A stretch of 5,856 nt of DNA, taken from positions 1 to 5,856 of the forward strand of contig JAMWBP010000049.1 of NCBI GenBank assembly GCA_023819365.1, written 5' to 3'. Positions within the stretch are counted from its first letter, which is position 1, and every line of letters begins with the position of its first letter. The position numbers were made by a program, and so were the translations under genes. This stretch comes from Candidatus Omnitrophota bacterium. Its GTDB lineage: Bacteria; Ratteibacteria; UBA8468; B48-G9; JAFGKM01. Under the pieces are notes generated by a model. It had not been told where the DNA came from, made no database searches, and saw only the letters and a list, made by a program, of their open reading frames with translations. This document shows positions 5,780 through 5,856 of this stretch, piece after piece.

Positions 5780-5856
5780 TATTCTTCAAGGATCTCTTTA
5801 ATTTTTTCTTCCATCTTTTTATCTATTTCTTGTATAAATTTATCTGTTATCTCCTG
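5779..5856 (-). CDS. frr: Ribosome recycling factor, C-terminal 25 residues (runs off right edge)
   Basis: RRF works with EF-G to split post-termination ribosomes in the cytoplasm. Only the last 25 codons and the TAA stop (5781-5779) are visible. They read QEITDKFIQEIDKKMEEKIKEILEE in two parts: QEITDKFIQEID, then KKMEEKIKEILEE. This is the charged terminal helix seen in RRF, whose C-termini usually have a (K/E)xxTDxxIxxID pattern and end shortly after an EEI segment. The stop shares a base with the cmk start, which suggests a co-translated pair. The fragment is short and helix-rich, so the call rests on the TD..I..ID pattern and the ending. A different gene with a charged helical C-terminus remains possible; extending the sequence rightward would settle it. 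Confidence 0.7.
   Translation of the reverse strand, partial: QEITDKFIQEIDKKMEEKIKEILEE

Overview
The window looks like a stretch of chromosome from an AT-rich bacterium. The gene set is housekeeping, with strong Shine-Dalgarno sites and a near-consensus sigma-70-type promoter. The proteins have ordinary bacterial architecture (S15, a PNPase with KH and S1 domains, Cmk, RRF). The simple repeats and hairpin elements between genes resemble those often seen in uncultivated lineages of the Omnitrophota/PVC kind. That placement is an impression only; nothing here fixes the phylum.

Layout. Bases 1-329 (minus) hold the first 109 codons of histidyl-tRNA synthetase, which runs off the left edge. A compact divergent promoter region (about 370-430) separates it from rpsO (ribosomal protein S15) and pnp (polynucleotide phosphorylase). 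These two are on the plus strand, 7 nt apart, and almost certainly co-transcribed. Immediately after the pnp stop lies a dense hairpin-forming repeat (2803-2892) that can be drawn as a three-way junction followed by a further 28-nt repeat unit. Next, on the plus strand behind a strong ribosome binding site, is a 572-residue L-fucose isomerase family protein (2983-4701).

The 403-nt gap 4702-5104 lies between convergent genes and contains no credible ORF. It holds AAAAGTC/AAAAGTT heptad arrays at both sides and, between them, a 227-nt segment bounded by perfect 10-bp inverted repeats that begin and end with TA. This resembles a small non-autonomous (MITE-like) insertion. On the minus strand at the right are cmk (cytidylate kinase) and the last 25 codons of what looks like frr (ribosome recycling factor). 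Their stop and start overlap as TAATG, so frr-cmk is probably a translationally coupled pair.

How the genes fit together. Four of the six protein genes serve translation or RNA turnover: HisS charges tRNA-His, S15 helps assemble the 30S subunit, PNPase degrades RNA, and RRF recycles ribosomes. Cmk recycles the CMP released by RNA decay. The isomerase-like gene is the only metabolic outlier and has no sugar-catabolism neighbours in view. I see no defence system, CRISPR array or obviously new multi-gene system. The parts worth a second look are the non-coding ones: the junction-forming repeat after pnp, the MITE-like element with its internal repeats, and the overlapping divergent promoters with a possible upstream mini-ORF for hisS.
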